In this document: positions 1-13,498 of the stretch, piece after piece
Layout: each line of letters begins with the position of its first letter
Position numbering within the stretch: the stretch's first letter is position 1
Origin: Podaxis mareebaensis
Lineage: Eukaryota; Basidiomycota; Agaricomycetes; Agaricales; Agaricaceae
Length of the DNA stretch: 64,000 bases
Reading direction: 5' to 3'
Assembly (NCBI GenBank): GCA_018524725.1
Contig: JAEUWP010000092.1
Location: 16,722-80,721, forward strand
Notes under the pieces: model-generated
Told to the model about the DNA's origin: nothing
Database searches by the model: none
Seen by the model: the letters and a program-made list of their open reading frames with translations, nothing else
Translations under genes and position numbers: made by a program

Positions 1-1800
1 AGGTAAGACCTTGTACTGGATCTTGAGTTGGTATCGTAGGGTGTATAGGCGTCTTTCTGACTAAAAATAAATTTCGTCAACGGTTGTTCGGAACATTCAG
101 TGCTAGCGACTCACGTTCTCCCGCATGTAGTGGACATAAATAAGGACTGCAAAATAAGACGAGTTATAGGTAGTAGAATAGAACACCAAGCGAAAAGCAT
201 ACAAAAATGAAAGACAAAGAAGTTGATCATGTCTATCCGAATAGTTAGCAGGCTCGGATGCAATCTAGGGGTGCGAAATCGACGTACTCCTAACCCAACT
301 CGACCGCTCGGGTATCATGACAATTGAAGTCCTGGACACTCTGTGAGGATTCAGAAGATAGAGAGATATAAGTGAACTCACATGATGAAAAAGCTGATGG
401 CGCCGATGGCAGCCATCAACCTATTCAATTTCAGACCAAAGAGACCCATCGTTTGCAAAGCCTGTCGCCGACGTAAAATACAGCAAAAATCAAAGATAAT
501 AGACTGACCGTGGTGTAGTAGAATAAATAAAGAAAGTCGCGAGTGCTGGCACAATCTGTAAGGGTGTGGGGATCGCTGTTTTTCGTTGCGTAGAAATGGC
601 ATAATTTGCTGGAAAAAATGGCGCTTTAGGATGCTTCAAAACAAGAGAACGAAAAGGCATTACATGAACAGAACCAAGTAGAATCCCCTGGACGATAGAC
701 GTTGGTTTGGAAACAGGTGAGAAGCGTTGAGGGACTCACCAGGCCCAGATTGCAACAACCAAAAATAACTGGTAAAGAATAGGCCGGTCCCGGGGCCAAT
801 CGTAGATTACCATCCATCTGGCGACATGAGATATTATCTCCATGATAATGAAATGAAACGACGTACAGGACGGGGAATGCAAGAAGAGGTCCAACCTGGG
901 AAGATGCAGATGATTTCAAAGTTAAGATAGCTGGGTAATAAATGAATGACGCCGTACGTACCACGAAGTAGAACACGATATCACTCTTGGAAATATCATG
1001 ATCAATATCTCTGTCGAGGAAAGCAACTCCAAGGACCCAGTTCACAATAAGCCAGAGTGCTGCCCAGATTGCTAAGGATTTTTTGAGTATCCAATCTTCC
1101 TGTACAACGCCGTCAGCAAATGTGGGTGGGAAGGAAAACAGCAGATATGTACTTGTGCAAAATGACCTTCTGACTTCTCATCTCCAAAGCGAGTGAAGAA
1201 GAATTCTCGGAGAGTGGGGTAGAATTTGTAGCGTATGATGACGAGGGGTGTCCATATCCGCCAGAAGTTGTCGTGTATCACGCTTTCCTGGTCACTGACG
1301 TTACCAGCAACGGTTTGTCCTGTTTGGCCAATAACCGACTTGTCTAGTGGTGGAATGTTACCTCCGTGTTCTGACGGCGACTCGGAGGTTTTGATTTCCT
1401 CTGACCATACCCGATCCACGACTATCTCGTCCACCTCACCCTCCTCATCCAAAGGTTGTTCTGTTCGTCTGGCGAGGTTGTTGTCCGCCGCACTGTCACC
1501 AATAAGGGAACTGTTGGAAGGAGCTACACCCGCCCCGAGTTGCTTCTTCAAGCGCATCCAGTAGGCGCCGAAGCTGAGTCGAGCAGCCTTGGCCCTGGTA
1601 CGGGGGGAATCATGGGGATGTACGGCAGGTGGAGGGAGGATGTGGTCGACAGCAGTGGAGGTGGCCGGAGTGGGCATACCAGACTTGTTGAAGTCTTGGG
1701 TCTTCTCACCCATAGAGATGCGTAGCGGGGACCCCAGGTTCTCTTCGTCGGACCATTTGGAAGCATCAAAGCCGGTGATGCGTCTTAGCCAGGAAGGCAT
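1..1800 (-). CDS. Membrane-anchored histidine kinase, N-terminal part (runs off left edge)
   Basis: Spliced model on the minus strand: 1800-1153, 1099-962, 895-867, 817-740, 687-664, 608-509, 461-382, 340-288, 232-203, 146-115, 60-1. Phases agree throughout, giving about 424 codons in the window. The start is the first in-frame ATG (protein begins MPSWLRR). Residues 1-190 are polar and low complexity. They are followed by FWRIWTPLVIIRY and then at least five hydrophobic segments, including LAIWAALWLIVNWVLG, MVIYDWPRDRPILYQ, FYYTTALQTMGLFGLKLN and NFFVFHFFLIYVHYMREN. The last visible part, ERRLYTLRYQLKIQYK, is the linker that in basidiomycete hybrid histidine kinases leads into the H-box. The H-box, ATPase and receiver domains would lie left of position 1 and are not seen. 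Expected role: two-component sensing at a membrane. The membrane topology is seen; the kinase assignment rests on family resemblance. Confidence 0.78.
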
Positions 1801-2874
1801 TTGGGATGCCCGCTGTGGTAGAGGGGAAAGGAACGCAAACACCGAATGACAGAACGACAAGGGATGGATGGATAGACTTGTTGGGTAACACGACGCTCGA
1901 GGTGAGTGACGCTCTGGCCGGGGTCACAATCTACGCCGACAACGGCTATATCGGGCACGAAGCTCTGAATCTGAGATGACATAAGCCGATCGCGTTCCTT
2001 GGGAAGATGTGTTTGGGGCACGACCCTGGATTCTCCATTAGGAAAAGCCACAAGTCGCCGTAAGAGCTCGTATTCGCCGGGGCAGTCCGTCCGTGGTGAT
2101 CTGAGTCTCTTGCAACCGCTTGTTTGCCCATCTCCTACTCGGATACTCTGGCCCTGCATCCATATCAGATCAACAGTCATCAAACATCGCCGCGGCCTGT
2201 CGATTCCAATGTCGTCCCCACACCCCTTCGGAATCTTCCACCACACACCAAGAACCCTGTCAGGTTCCCTGCCTCCTTTCCTGGACCCATCCTGCCCCAC
2301 TTCCACAGACTGCCTATTTACTTACCAACACAGCCAAATGATGCGTCCTCTCTGGCGACATGACGCTTCCCCCTTTCATCGCCGTGGTTTGGTTCCAGCC
2401 ACATGCCTTGAGGGGCAAGAGGGCCCCCCGTTCTATTCTTGGTGAGCTTTCCCTGGAAAGCACGCGTAACCCCCCTGCCCCGAGTGAGAGGTCATCAAAG
2501 TGCCTGCTGTAGCATAGATACATTAGTACAAAAACACCCTTGCGAAAACACGGACACCGTACAATACCACACACATAAGAGAGGCGTCGTGGCCGCAGAA
2601 AAAGAGTCATTATTTGAAAATGCTGTGGTTGCTATTCCGAGATCAAGCTATCGTCGGAGTGCGAATTATTGGTCACCTCTTGTTTCCTCTCTTGCACCTC
2701 CATCGACCACCCTCCTCGCATTTTCGTTGAAACTACCTTACAACTCCTCCGAAGGACTCTTGAATTTCATATTTTCATTGATATCTGTGCACCCCACATC
2801 CTTGCATATTTTTCTTCGTTTGGTTCAACTTCCTGTACTCTGCCCAGCCACCGTCACACGAACCCGTGCAACAC
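1801..2874. other. Divergent intergenic region between histidine kinase and SNT2
   Basis: About 1.07 kb separates the two divergent start codons. The half nearest SNT2 is pyrimidine-rich on the plus strand (2690-2870), as is common upstream of fungal starts. Several open frames occur on both strands, but none has recognisable protein features or splice logic, so I take this as a shared promoter and 5' UTR region. Confidence 0.5.
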
Positions 2875-5800
2875 ATGGCCCATCCCGTATTCCTCAAAAA
2901 CGGAGACCAAGTCAAAGTCAATGGTATACCATTGAATAAAAACCCATAAATATGCTCTCAGAGGTGTTCACATATTTTTACAGACCATGTCTATTGTTCA
3001 CCGAGTTGGGAGGCCCGAGATGGCACGCCTTATTCCATTGCACGAATAATGGAGTTTCTTCCCCCTGAAGACGCCCCAAAGGGACCCGAAGGCAAAAACT
3101 ACCTATATACTCGAGTGCGCCTTGCGTGGTACTACCGCCCTAGCGACGTGAGTGACCGCACCGTCGCCGACTCCCGACTTCTTCTCGCCGCCATATATTC
3201 CGAGGTCTGCGACATCAATCAATTACGCGGCAAATGTTATGTCGTTCATAGAGACAAAATATCGGATCTTGCTGGTTGGAAGAAACGTCCAGATAGGTTT
3301 TACTTCAACCGTTTATTCGACCCATACATCAAGAAAGAGTTTGAAGTCATCCAGTCTACAGACGTTCGTAACAGTACGTGTCCCAAAGTGGCGCATGCGC
3401 TCTTTCAATTTTTCCTCCTCCGCTCCAAGCTCAACCGTCAATCTGAATTAGTACCTGACCACATCCGCGAAGTTTTGACATCGCGATATGAATACATTGT
3501 TGCCGAGAAAGAGGTAGTTGCAGACCTCACAGATAGCATACGTCTGTGTGCCACGTGCAATGAGTGGTGCCCGAGGTGAGTGTAGTTATCTTCTGTCAGA
3601 ATCTAGACAACCATCACGCCGCATGTGGGTTGTCACGATTTCGTCTATCCCATGCATCAATCAACATAGCATATCTAATGACCGACATTTCATCTTCCTC
3701 CCCAACCGGATGAACAGCGCTGAAACTGTGCAATGTGACCGTTGCAAGAAATACTTTCATATGGGCTGTGTCCAACCTCCCCTACATGCCAAGCCTTCTC
3801 GAGGATACGGTTGGACTTGCGCTCCCTGTTCTCGCAAGCATGAGGAAGAAGTCGATAGTCACGACGTGCGCTATCCTACACCCTCCGCCCCGCGCAAGAC
3901 GAATGCACCACCGGCTAGAGGACGGGGACGGCCTCGCAAAGATCGGGCCCAGGCCGAGCGGGAAGAGAACTTCCCCGTCAAGCACTTCAACATGTGGCCT
4001 TTCCGATATTTTGGGTAGGTACTTCCAATGATCTTCTGTAGATCTATAGCTCCGTCTCGGACTCAGCGAATATATCCTGACATGTTTTGATCTAGGCAAT
4101 ACACTGTTGCGGAAGATACCCTAGGTGAGTTTACGTGGCTTATCAATGCCAGTGTTAATTTTGGTCCTTCTGACCATCCCACACTACGAATAGACCCAGA
4201 GGACTTAATCTTTCCTCGTACGGCTACACGCCAAGGCCCAAAATATCAAGCCAATGTTCCACCGGCTCCAGACCCATATAATCACCCTCCAGGTGAGCGC
4301 TACGTCCTAATCGGCGCTTCCATGATCGAAATACCACATGAACCACTGTTTTCTTAGATATCGACGAGCGCGGTGGAGATAATACTGTTGAAGTTCTGGG
4401 CATCATTAACAGCTTGACAGAGGCGGAAGGTTTGTGATATGGCTCTTGTCGTCTTATGAATGACGTAAATCTAGGGTCTGACTTATCCATGGGTTTATCT
4501 TTCAACAGTTGCCGAAGGTAAGCATCGCCATTTCCAGCCATTGAAAGAAGGCTTACAGCATTCCCATGGCACTTTGCCCCCTTTTTGTGATTCTTCTCAC
4601 CACGGTCGCCAGTGGAAGCCTGCAAGAGAACCCTGACAGATAATAAGGAACTCCAAACGAGCGTGGACTGGTTGACAGAAGTCATTCGCCGCTTTTCTGA
4701 TGCAGCCTTAGCCGCCCGTCCGTTCACTGCGGTGAACATGAAGAACGTAATGCGGGTCGACAAGGTTGGTACTCTTGGTTACCATTTTACAGACAGTCTA
4801 AACCCTCGGTCGTTATGCTGTACAGTGGACAAAGGAAGAAACACCGTATAAGGATGAGGAGTGGACCCGAGAAGAAATCATCGCATTCGAGGATGCGATC
4901 ATGCATCATAATGCAGAGCTTCGGGCAGTACGAGATGAAGTCGTCACTCGCACGATGCCGGAGGTCGTCCGATTCTATGGTCACTGGAAAAAGTAAGTTT
5001 TCCCATATCACCTTCACACTTCCAATCATTCACATCTCTTCACACTTCACAGTCAGAAGCTGGGTGAACAGCACAAACGGATCAAAGAAAGTGGCGAACC
5101 GCCCAAACCCGCCAGCCGTCGTTATCGAAGCGACGAGGAAGCTTCTAACGGGCAGCATGTGGGGCTATCGGACGATGAGAGCTCCATAGTTGCTGAGCCA
5201 GCCTCAAGGACCCCAACCTGCGGCGCCTGTAGGACACGCGACTCGCCTACTTGGTGGAAAGCACCAAAAGGGTTGTCGACTAGCATCCTCTGCGATACTT
5301 GCGGAACAAACTGGCGCAAATATGCAGATCTTAATCTTGTCCGGCAGTCCCGCGAAGACTCACTTCCTTCTGCCAAGTCCAGGGCCAATGAAAAGCGTGA
5401 AGGAACGCCATTGTCAGGTCCATCATCCAAGCGGGCAAAGGTAATACTTTTCTTTCTTGTTTTCTGACGCATACATGTGCTCGTAGAGGAGTTAACCTCC
5501 TGCGTCCGATGTTCATTAAGCGCCGCAGTTTGGGTTCTGCCACGACGGGACTAACCCATTACCCTCTAGACTTCAGTTTCGGCACAGTCGACACCGCCAC
5601 CACCTCCTTCTACGGCACCCCAAGTACGTTGCTTGGCGTGTACTAGAACAGGACCATTAGGGAAAGTCCTTAAGTGCCAAAAATGCGAGGTCCGAGTCCA
5701 CGCTGGTGAGTAATCTCGGGTTCAAAGGGATACCCTTTTCCACGGACTTAACATAAATAACTGTGATGAACTTCAGGGTCTTGCGGCGCTGTCCTTCTAG

Positions 5801-7039
5801 ACCCAACGAAACCAGAAAAATGGACATGTGAGCTCTGTGACAACGAACAAACACAAGAAGCATCTATCGTACGTCTCATTTCCCCAACTACAGGCGAATT
5901 TTCTCTAAATAGCGATGTTTCCCTATCACCCTCTTCCCATGGATCGTCGTTGTGGGATTCTCACGGTACCAGAACCCGGACTGTGTTCTATGTCCGCGAG
6001 GGCGGAATGAGGATCGGAAAAAGAAGCCATACCCCCCAGCGGATACCTTCCTTCGTGTTTGCAAACCGACGGAGCAACAGTGTTGGGCGCATGTCTTATG
6101 CGCAGTATTTTCTCCGGAAATCACGTTTGCTGACGCTGCTCGCCTACGGCTAATTGAAGGCATCAATACCATTTCCAATCACCGCTGGTCGGCTGTAAGT
6201 ATGATTTCATATCACCCCGTCCCAATATCCCCATCAAGCGATGCTCATGACGCCTTTTCTGTTTTCCACTTTCTGATATTGATTGACTACCCCGTACCCT
6301 CTGATGTAGAAATGCGCTATATGCAACACTATCCAAGGGGCAGTGATCCGCTGTAGTGACTGCAACAGGGAGTTTCATGCGTCTTGCGCTTGGAAGCAAG
6401 GGCACAGATTCGGCTTTGAGATCCAACCCGTATGTGAATCAATCCCTTCCCGTAACCAACTGCTTATCGATCATCCGGTATGTCATCGTCTAAACTTATA
6501 TACAATCCAGGTCAAAAGCAGTCGACGTGATACGACCACTACCGTAACCTTTAAAGGCGAAACGGGATGCATGAACGCTATTGTGTCATGCAAAGACCAC
6601 GACCACAGCCGAAGGTCCATCTACGACATTTGTGAAACAAACGAAGGCGGCGAGGTTAGTCAATGCCATAAAACATACATCATTCTAGACTTCGGTGTGA
6701 ATAACAAACTTACATGAACCTCTCTCCTTCTCCCAGACGGCCCTTCAAGTCTACGTTCAGGCTTACAAACAGGCACCAGTGGGCCAGGCGCACGGGCTAC
6801 TCCGCAAAGCTCGACGGTTGGATAGCATCCTCCATGCCCGGTCCGAATCCATCTCGTCCAACGCATCAACGCCGCAATCTATTTCCTCTCCCGGACCCGA
6901 ATGTCACCAGTGCCGAACTCAATTCTCTCCAGCTTTCTACCCTACGTCAGACCCTGACCAGTACTTGTGCCATAAATGCTATTTCGAGGCAGCTGAGAAG
7001 ACGAACGGCCAGAGTAGCATGGGTATGATTGTATCATGA
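2875..7039 (+). CDS. SNT2: SNT2-type chromatin regulator (BAH-PHD-ELM2/SANT-GATA-extended PHD)
   Basis: Seventeen exons: 2875-2923, 2984-3373, 3452-3575, 3718-4014, 4096-4124, 4194-4292, 4358-4429, 4509-4517, 4613-4764, 4826-4992, 5053-5440, 5570-5705, 5777-5868, 5973-6194, 6310-6429, 6511-6654, 6737-7039; 930 aa. Order of domains: BAH (about 10-150, with DHVYCSPSW and FNRLFDPYIKKEFEV); PHD finger (LCATCNEWCP...CDRCKKYFHMGC, about 178-225); ELM2-like segment (about 280-330); SANT helix block (EEWTREEIIAFEDAI, about 410-465); GATA-like finger (CGACRTRDSPTWW...CDTCGTNW); extended PHD (CLACTRTG to SCAWKQGH); C-terminal CHQC...CHKC pair. The domain order is that of yeast and fission yeast Snt2, a histone-reading ubiquitin-ligase subunit that works with Rpd3/Ecm5-type or Lid2 complexes in the nucleus. 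The start is fixed by a 60-nt intron that joins MAHPVFLKNGDQVKV to the BAH core. A 9-nt exon (4509-4517) is unusual. Confidence 0.93.
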
Positions 7040-7313
7040 GCTGTTGAATTAAAAACTATAACATTACACAAATCACTAAGTCCGGGGGGGTACTGAAATG
7101 GTGGATGGCAGTAGTGGGTGAGGCGGATCATAATGCGAAACGTTAGAATACAAAGACACGACTAGCGTGGACAGTTGAAGACCTGACCACGAAGGGAACA
7201 ATAAAGGAAGAAACTAATGGTGTACTCTATGAACGGACTCTTTTGTAAAATAACACGTATGCTTTTTGGTTCTAGTAGTGTGAACGAATCATCAGTATAT
7301 GGTAAAGGAGATA

Positions 7314-10300
7314 TCAAATAGCATAAGGACAACGCACAACGACTTGTTTGGCATCAACGGATTTGATACTACTATCATCGCAGTACATCCATCCACCACG
7401 AGACGAAACAAAAGCGGTATCTGCACAATTGAATAATTGAATTAGACCATGCACCACACATTGTAGAAGAGAAAATAAAGTTTCGGCTACTCACAATGTC
7501 CACTAGTCAAGTTCCCAAAATGGTTGGTGACACCATACAAATCATAACGATATGGCGGCAGCTGAGTGCGTGGATCATCAAGTGACATGGGAAGACCTCC
7601 ATTCAACTCGCTCTTGTCAGCACCGGGGGGTAAAGGAGCCGGCATATAGTTCGTAAGATCCAATGACTTCATGGGGAACTCGACAAATGTGTCAATCTTG
7701 TCCGAAAATCGACCATTGGCCTCGAACCGTTTGAGGTGAATTAGCAGGATCGGGGGCAATCGGGCAAGTGAGAGTTTCTTGGACGCTCGCCGCTTCGTCT
7801 TGCACTTTGGGCAATCCCTGTAAAAATCAATGTGTTTGTTAAGTAACGTATATTCCCTTGCCGCGATACAATATAGTATAGGCAGAAAAATGAATTGAAT
7901 ATGAACACGTACCACGCATCGTCCTTTTCCAAGATCTCTTCATTAAAGAACGCGTCCAAACACCGCTCAATGGGTACTTTCCCATTCCTCCCATGCGGTA
8001 TGGGAAGTTGCAGAATCGAGAACACGTTGTACGTCGTCGATGTCTATTTCCGGAAAATAACATCAGCAAACTGCGAAAGACCATGCTTCGCGGACTCTGA
8101 AAAATGGCCCCGAAGCCTAAAACCACCAAGAAGTCCAGACGAAGAAGGCCATGAGGACGAACCTGATGACAAGTCAAACATTCCAAACGGTTCCTAAACT
8201 GCCCTTGGAAATAATCCACAATCAAGCTGTCATTCCGGGCTTTCCACGCCCTCCACTCCCTCTCGCTTGCGATCTGCGGTGGGAGCCGCTCAAGCTCAGC
8301 CTCCTGTTCAGGCGTGGGTGTCCAAACAGGTTTCACGATCACCCGATTCAAGTCCTCGTGAATCCCATCCATAAGGAAACTCAGAAACTCCTGAGAGTCG
8401 TGTTGATCTGAATTGTCATATTGTGACCGCAGTTGACATATTGATTTCTGCCAGCAGTCCAAAAAAAAGGCAGGTCAGATCAGGTTCATTAATTCATTTG
8501 GAGATCCCGAGACTAAATATGATCAGGGATCGGGATTGGGAAGAAAGGGGAGGGCCTGGACAGATGTATGAATGATTGATGAGTCGGTGGACTTACCCGG
8601 AATTCAATCGGCGTTAGGTAAGGCAAGTCGCCTCCCCACATCTCATATAACAACTTGGCAAAGGCACCTGTCAAACGACCTTTAGAACCCAACGGATTCG
8701 TATAGTTGATGGCATTCTTCCACCGATGTTCTATGAAATACCACGCGCATCCAATATTTCGTCAGTGCTGGCGGACATAGAAAGTAAAAGAAGAGCACCC
8801 ACCGGTAAAGAACCTCGCAAACGGCACGGTTGCACTCAAACACTGTATTGGCGCATTCATATAGCACGTATTACCCAAGTTCTTCAACCCAGATAGCCCA
8901 ATCTGAGCATCCGACCAATATATGATCGGGTAATCACTATTTATCCTCGGCGGTTTAGGAATACCATTAAACATCCCAGCGACATTTGCAGTCGATGCAC
9001 CTACACCCGCATGTGTCAGGCCAGGAGTTGTCGCCGACGGTGGCGATGCAGCTGGTGGAGGTGGAGCGGGCACACGAGGCCTGTTATCTTGCCTCTCAAG
9101 CGCAGGCGGGGCCGCCACGGGTGGAGGTCGGATGGGTAAAAGTTCGGGATAATCAATGGGCGTAGGACGTGCATGATTTTGATTATAGCCAAGCAATGCT
9201 TCTTGGCCCTGGTCCATGTAGTCGTTGCGCCGCCATGATGATGTAAATGAGGGGTTGATGGATGCAGGTGGGGGGGACGTGATGTCGGGTGGAGATACAA
9301 ACGTTGCTCCTGGCGTTCCAGTGTTGAATCCTGAACTGGAGCCTGAGGCTGTCGGGGATATGCGTCGAGGGAATTGGGGATATGAGATTGGGGTAATCGT
9401 TCCGTTAGTAAGTGTTGATGGTGTTGGTGGTTGCGCAGGGATTCCCTGTAGAGGCGGTTAGATGAAGACCCACAACGGAATGGAAGCAGATACGAACATT
9501 CTGAGATATAGTCGACCTGACCATTGCTGGACGACGCTGTAAGCCGCCAGCTGCTACTGAATTGCCCGTGTAATGAACTTCAGCGGGAGATCTTCCACAT
9601 GCACAATGAACAAAATTTCATACGCTCAAAATGAGAGAATACATACCTGGAATGTGAAGGTGTCTGATCCAACGAGACGTTAGGCCGGTTCTCTCCGTTA
9701 ACAGGCATAGACCTGAACGGGTTGAAAGACGTGTGTGTCTCATTACTCGATCCCAACGAAGGGCTCGACGTAACACCATTCAAGAAAGGGTTCCTCGTAT
9801 TAGGCATAGACGGCACGGGGCTCAACGGTGCAATTAGTTGATCAACCGAAGGTGCTGCCTTCAGAGTCCCAGTAGGTTCGAGGCCTTCTCCACGAACAAC
9901 CTCAGCTCCTCCAAGATCACGTTTCCAGGCCTCCATACCACCTACAACCAGCATCGGCATCCTCTTCAGCATTTTCCGGAACGCCTGTTCGCTAATCACA
10001 CGGACCAAGATCGACAGTGGCGTCTCACAGCTGCCAAACGTTGTAGAACTCTCATCATAGACCGCAACGATGTCAAACTTGTCACGGTTCGAGAACAGGT
10101 TCGCTTCGCCTTTTGGTGCTATGACCATTGAATCCTCCAACATTTCAGCAGTCACACTAGATAAAGCGAACATGAGTTCCACTAACGTAAAAGATTTGCA
10201 AGCGCAACTTACTTCTCCCGCATCAGAACAGTAGGTTCTACACAAACGATCGCCTGCGCTTTAATATGCTCCCGATCGAAATCCGCACGATTTCGAACAT

Positions 10301-11645
10301 CAATCACTAATACTGTATAATCCCGCATATAGGCCAGTAAGTCCTTCGGAAAAACTGTGTTCGTTTTGGGTATAGGGGGCTTCGCGGGTGACGGTTGCGA
10401 ACTGTTGGTCGGTGTAGTGGAGGAAGAAAGTCCGGAGGGCTTGTGAGGAGCATTCCCGCGAGTTGGTGATGGCGGACCACTGCTAAAGGCATTCGCGGTA
10501 GGTGTTACAGGTGTGCTTGACGGTCGTTCGATATGGAGAGGGAAGCTTTTAAATGTTGTCGGTGGAGAAGGTGGCACGTCACCATTGCTGATGTCCTTTA
10601 GACTGGGTTTTGATGAGACAGGACCGATGCCAGTAGGCACTGAGGGAAGAGAGAACTCGGGATTCTCGTCAAGCTCGTCAATGGAAGGAAAATGCTGTGT
10701 AAATCCGGAGAGATCAAAGGTGGTGTTGAGTTGTGGTGAAGATGAAGGGGAAGATGCTGGGGATGGTGGTCCAAAAGAGGAAGTTGGCACGAATGTATGA
10801 GCGGATTGGGGAGCAGAGGCTGAAGTTGAAGGAGCAACGTTCGATAGGACGGCGGAGGGCGATGGTTGAGCCGAATTAGTAGAAGGTCGAGTAGGTGAAA
10901 GCGGTAGATTGGATAGGCTGGGAATTTCACGGGAGATACGTTTCGTTGGGGCAATGGATAGACCGCTGTCTTGCAAAGCACGCATACGATCTGCAATGGA
11001 GCCGCCTGGCGCCTTGCTTATGGGCTTGTCATTGGACTCGGCATTGGTTCTGACACAAACAGTGGTTTAATAACCAGGCAGACTTGGTCAAGGGTGGGCC
11101 ACGCACGATTGCTTGTTTGCTTCGAAAGTCTTGAGCCTGTCCTCGACGTTCTGTGTTCTTGCGCTTAGATCACGACCAGCCCCCTGTGATAGAGATAAAC
11201 TCGAGAAGAGACAGAAAACCTCAAGACAACGACATACATTAAGAAAGTCCTGGACCTCTTTGCGCAGGACGCCTTTGGTCCTCTCTTGCTTAAATTCTGA
11301 CGAATCCATGGTCATTTTGATCAGGGTCGCGGTTTTGATGTAGCTCTCCAAAGCACCGTGAAGATCTCCAACACTTTCCTTCTCCTTGGCAATTACAATC
11401 TGGTTGTGGGCAGTGCGGATGAGAGAAAGTGGTGAGGCTTTGCTTGCCTCCTTGAAGACAGTCTCCTTTGCTCTGTTCTTGATATCGGTTACGGACATGT
11501 TTGCGTATGGTGAGAACTGGTCGGTGGAGGCTGTGGGACGAGCAGGTGAGGCGAGGGATGATCGAGCAGCTAAGGACATACATGGGTGAAGGGGATCTAA
11601 GGCTGAGAGACTGGGTGAGTTTGAGTTAAGGGTGACACCGGGCAT
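7314..11645 (-). CDS. Doa4/USP8-type ubiquitin carboxyl-terminal hydrolase with rhodanese domain
   Basis: Eleven exons: 11645-11238, 11183-11107, 11049-10213, 10156-9647, 9556-9517, 9445-8803, 8730-8597, 8447-8163, 8043-7913, 7817-7495, 7420-7314; 1164 aa. The N-terminal helical module (about 50-160, AKETVFKEASKASPLSLIRT) resembles the USP8 dimerisation/MIT-like domain. A rhodanese domain follows (about 340-500, VLVIDVRNRADFDREHI ... MLVVGGMEAWKRDLGG), then a Pro/Ser-rich linker and the USP catalytic core. The Cys box is GLKNLGNTCYMNAPIQCL and the His box GHYTAFVS. QLRSQYDNSDQHDSQEFLSF, a zinc-type CHQ/CPKC pair and GWMYCDDSSI complete the fold. The core removes ubiquitin from cargo; Doa4 and USP8 act at endosomes, so a role in endosomal sorting is inferred. 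Exon 5 (40 nt, donor GTCGAC) is the least certain. The stop is 275 bp from the SNT2 stop (convergent genes). Confidence 0.92.
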
Positions 11646-12253
11646 CGTGCGAGACGCGCAATACAGCCACGAGGAGGGCTGACGCTGCAGAGACCCAAGG
11701 ACAACAGAGAGAGAGAGGATCACCAGACAGTGGATTCCTGGAAACACACAATATACTGCTTATGTAACACCTCTCAAGACTGCGGCGTCTGCGCATTGTC
11801 CTCTGTCTGCCAAGATGCTCAAACGGGCCAACTATTATCGACTCATATTCCTTCTCCCAGCACTGGAGGCTGTGCCCAGGGAGGAGGGAGTTTGCTCCGC
11901 GCACGGTTTTGAGACCTGGACGGACTCTTCCATCAGTAGTAACTGTAAAATAAGTATGTACACCGCCTGTTTGTCACCTAATGACCACATCACCATTGCC
12001 ATTAATGTCACCTCCATCACTCAGGTTCTGGCGGGCCGATCGTCCAAACTACCTCCTAAAACAAATGTTCAAGCTGAACACTATGCGCATACGCAAAGAA
12101 TGCCATTTCCTCTGCCCACCATGATCCTGCAACAACAATTAGATTCGTGTATAATGGAATAGTCTAAGATACAGCGTGTTTGGTGATACATGCATACGGT
12201 AAAGAGGGGGTGCGAAGACAAAGACACGACACGAGACAAATACGGAGCATAAG
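11646..12253. other. Intergenic region upstream of the deubiquitinase
   Basis: About 0.6 kb between the deubiquitinase start and the TFIIF beta stop (both minus strand). It must hold the deubiquitinase promoter and the TFIIF beta 3' end. I see no supported gene, RNA or repeat in it. Confidence 0.4.
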
Positions 12254-13498
12254 TTATGATACCTCCTCCATATCCTCATCATCTTCATCTTCGTCATAGT
12301 CCTCATCCATCTCCATCTTGACCCCATCTTCTGACACACCCGTATTTGGTACATTCTCAGCTTTAATCTGTCGCCATCGCCAAGTTAAAACCCAAAGAAA
12401 GTGAGACAACGAACACAAGACGCACATTCTCATCCTTGTAGTTCTCCTTCAACTCCCACATGCCGTTGTACTCTCCACTCCGATGCAGGAATGCGATTTC
12501 CGACAGAACCTCTTTGAGATATGCCTCCGGCTGCTGTGTCTTTTCACGCAACGGCCGTAGGCCCCAGTGTGGTGTATTGCGGAAATAAGTGAAAAGTTGA
12601 TCGAGAAGTTGATTCCGCGGAATACGAGCCATCCGGTCGACGCCCTTCTGATGTTTTGGCTTCGTTTTCTGTGCGATTGTCGTCAGCTCATGGGCGATTC
12701 GGGAGAAAAAGGTACTCACAATAAGATCACTAAACGCCCCACCACTCCCAACACCCACACCACTACTAAGCCGATTAATCCCACCACGTCCACCAGACAC
12801 TCCCGCATCCTCAATCCATTTGACATGTCTCACAGGAGTATTATACTTCAGATTTCGCTCCCGCATCTGCTTCCTATAACTCTCGCTGAACGACGGCCGG
12901 AGATTACACTCATGTTTAATCCGTCCCGTCAGAATCGTTGTCCGCGCTCTCGAGTTATACGGCGCATTAGCACCATGAACAGACAACGACGGATCCTTTG
13001 GCCGTTCAGCAACGACAATCTGATTCTCCACAGTTTCGTTAACCATATCAAGTTCGTAGCAATCCGGTTCGGCACTAGACGTAGCATAAGAAGTCGTGAA
13101 ATTGAATGCGGGGCGGTTGGGAAGTTGTGGTGGTGGCGTGTTCCCAGTGGCAGAACCATTCGATTCCTGGCTATTGGGATCCCTGTTGGGTGGCAGGAAG
13201 AGTATAAAGCGAGGTTTTCCACCTCCTGGTGGTGTATATACACGTATTGTGGCGAGGTGAACGTCTTCTGCGTTCACGCTTGCCCAACGTTCCAAGAGGA
13301 ATTTGGGGATCTGAAGAGTGTAAATAGGTGAACATTTGGTCTCTGGATGCAAGAGTGCATAAGATGGACCTTGACGAGCCATACACGCCCGCTTCCTTGG
13401 TCCAGCATGAGGTGTTCGTCGGGGTCTGGTTGAGCATCGTCGTCGTTGGTGGTCTCGGCGTCAAAAGGTTTCTTCTCTTCCTCAATCGGTCCGTCCAT
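12254..13498 (-). CDS. TFG2: Transcription initiation factor IIF subunit beta (RAP30/Tfg2)
   Basis: Four exons: 13498-13370, 13310-12720, 12668-12426, 12367-12254; 358 aa, close to Tfg2 and somewhat longer than RAP30. The N-terminal dimerisation domain begins GSGRVWLVK and continues after the first intron as IPKFLLERWASVNAE, the standard start of the TFIIF beta barrel. The middle holds NYDYNTR-like features of the family (YRKQMRERNLKYNTPVRHVKW), and the C-terminal winged helix is RIPRNQLLDQLFTYFRNTPHWGLRPL ending near LKENYKDEN. An acidic tail (DEDYDEDEDDEDMEE) closes the protein. TFIIF pairs with the alpha subunit and stabilises RNA polymerase II at promoters. The start is the first ATG; an upstream in-frame TTG is ignored. 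Confidence 0.94.

Noticed and set aside
1785..2306. Minus-strand frame as extra N-terminal exon of the histidine kinase
   Set aside because: It has no family similarity and MPSWLRR at 1800 gives a good start.
11815..12162. Plus-strand frame of 115 codons upstream of the deubiquitinase
   Set aside because: Lies in the expected promoter; no motif; no splice or start support.
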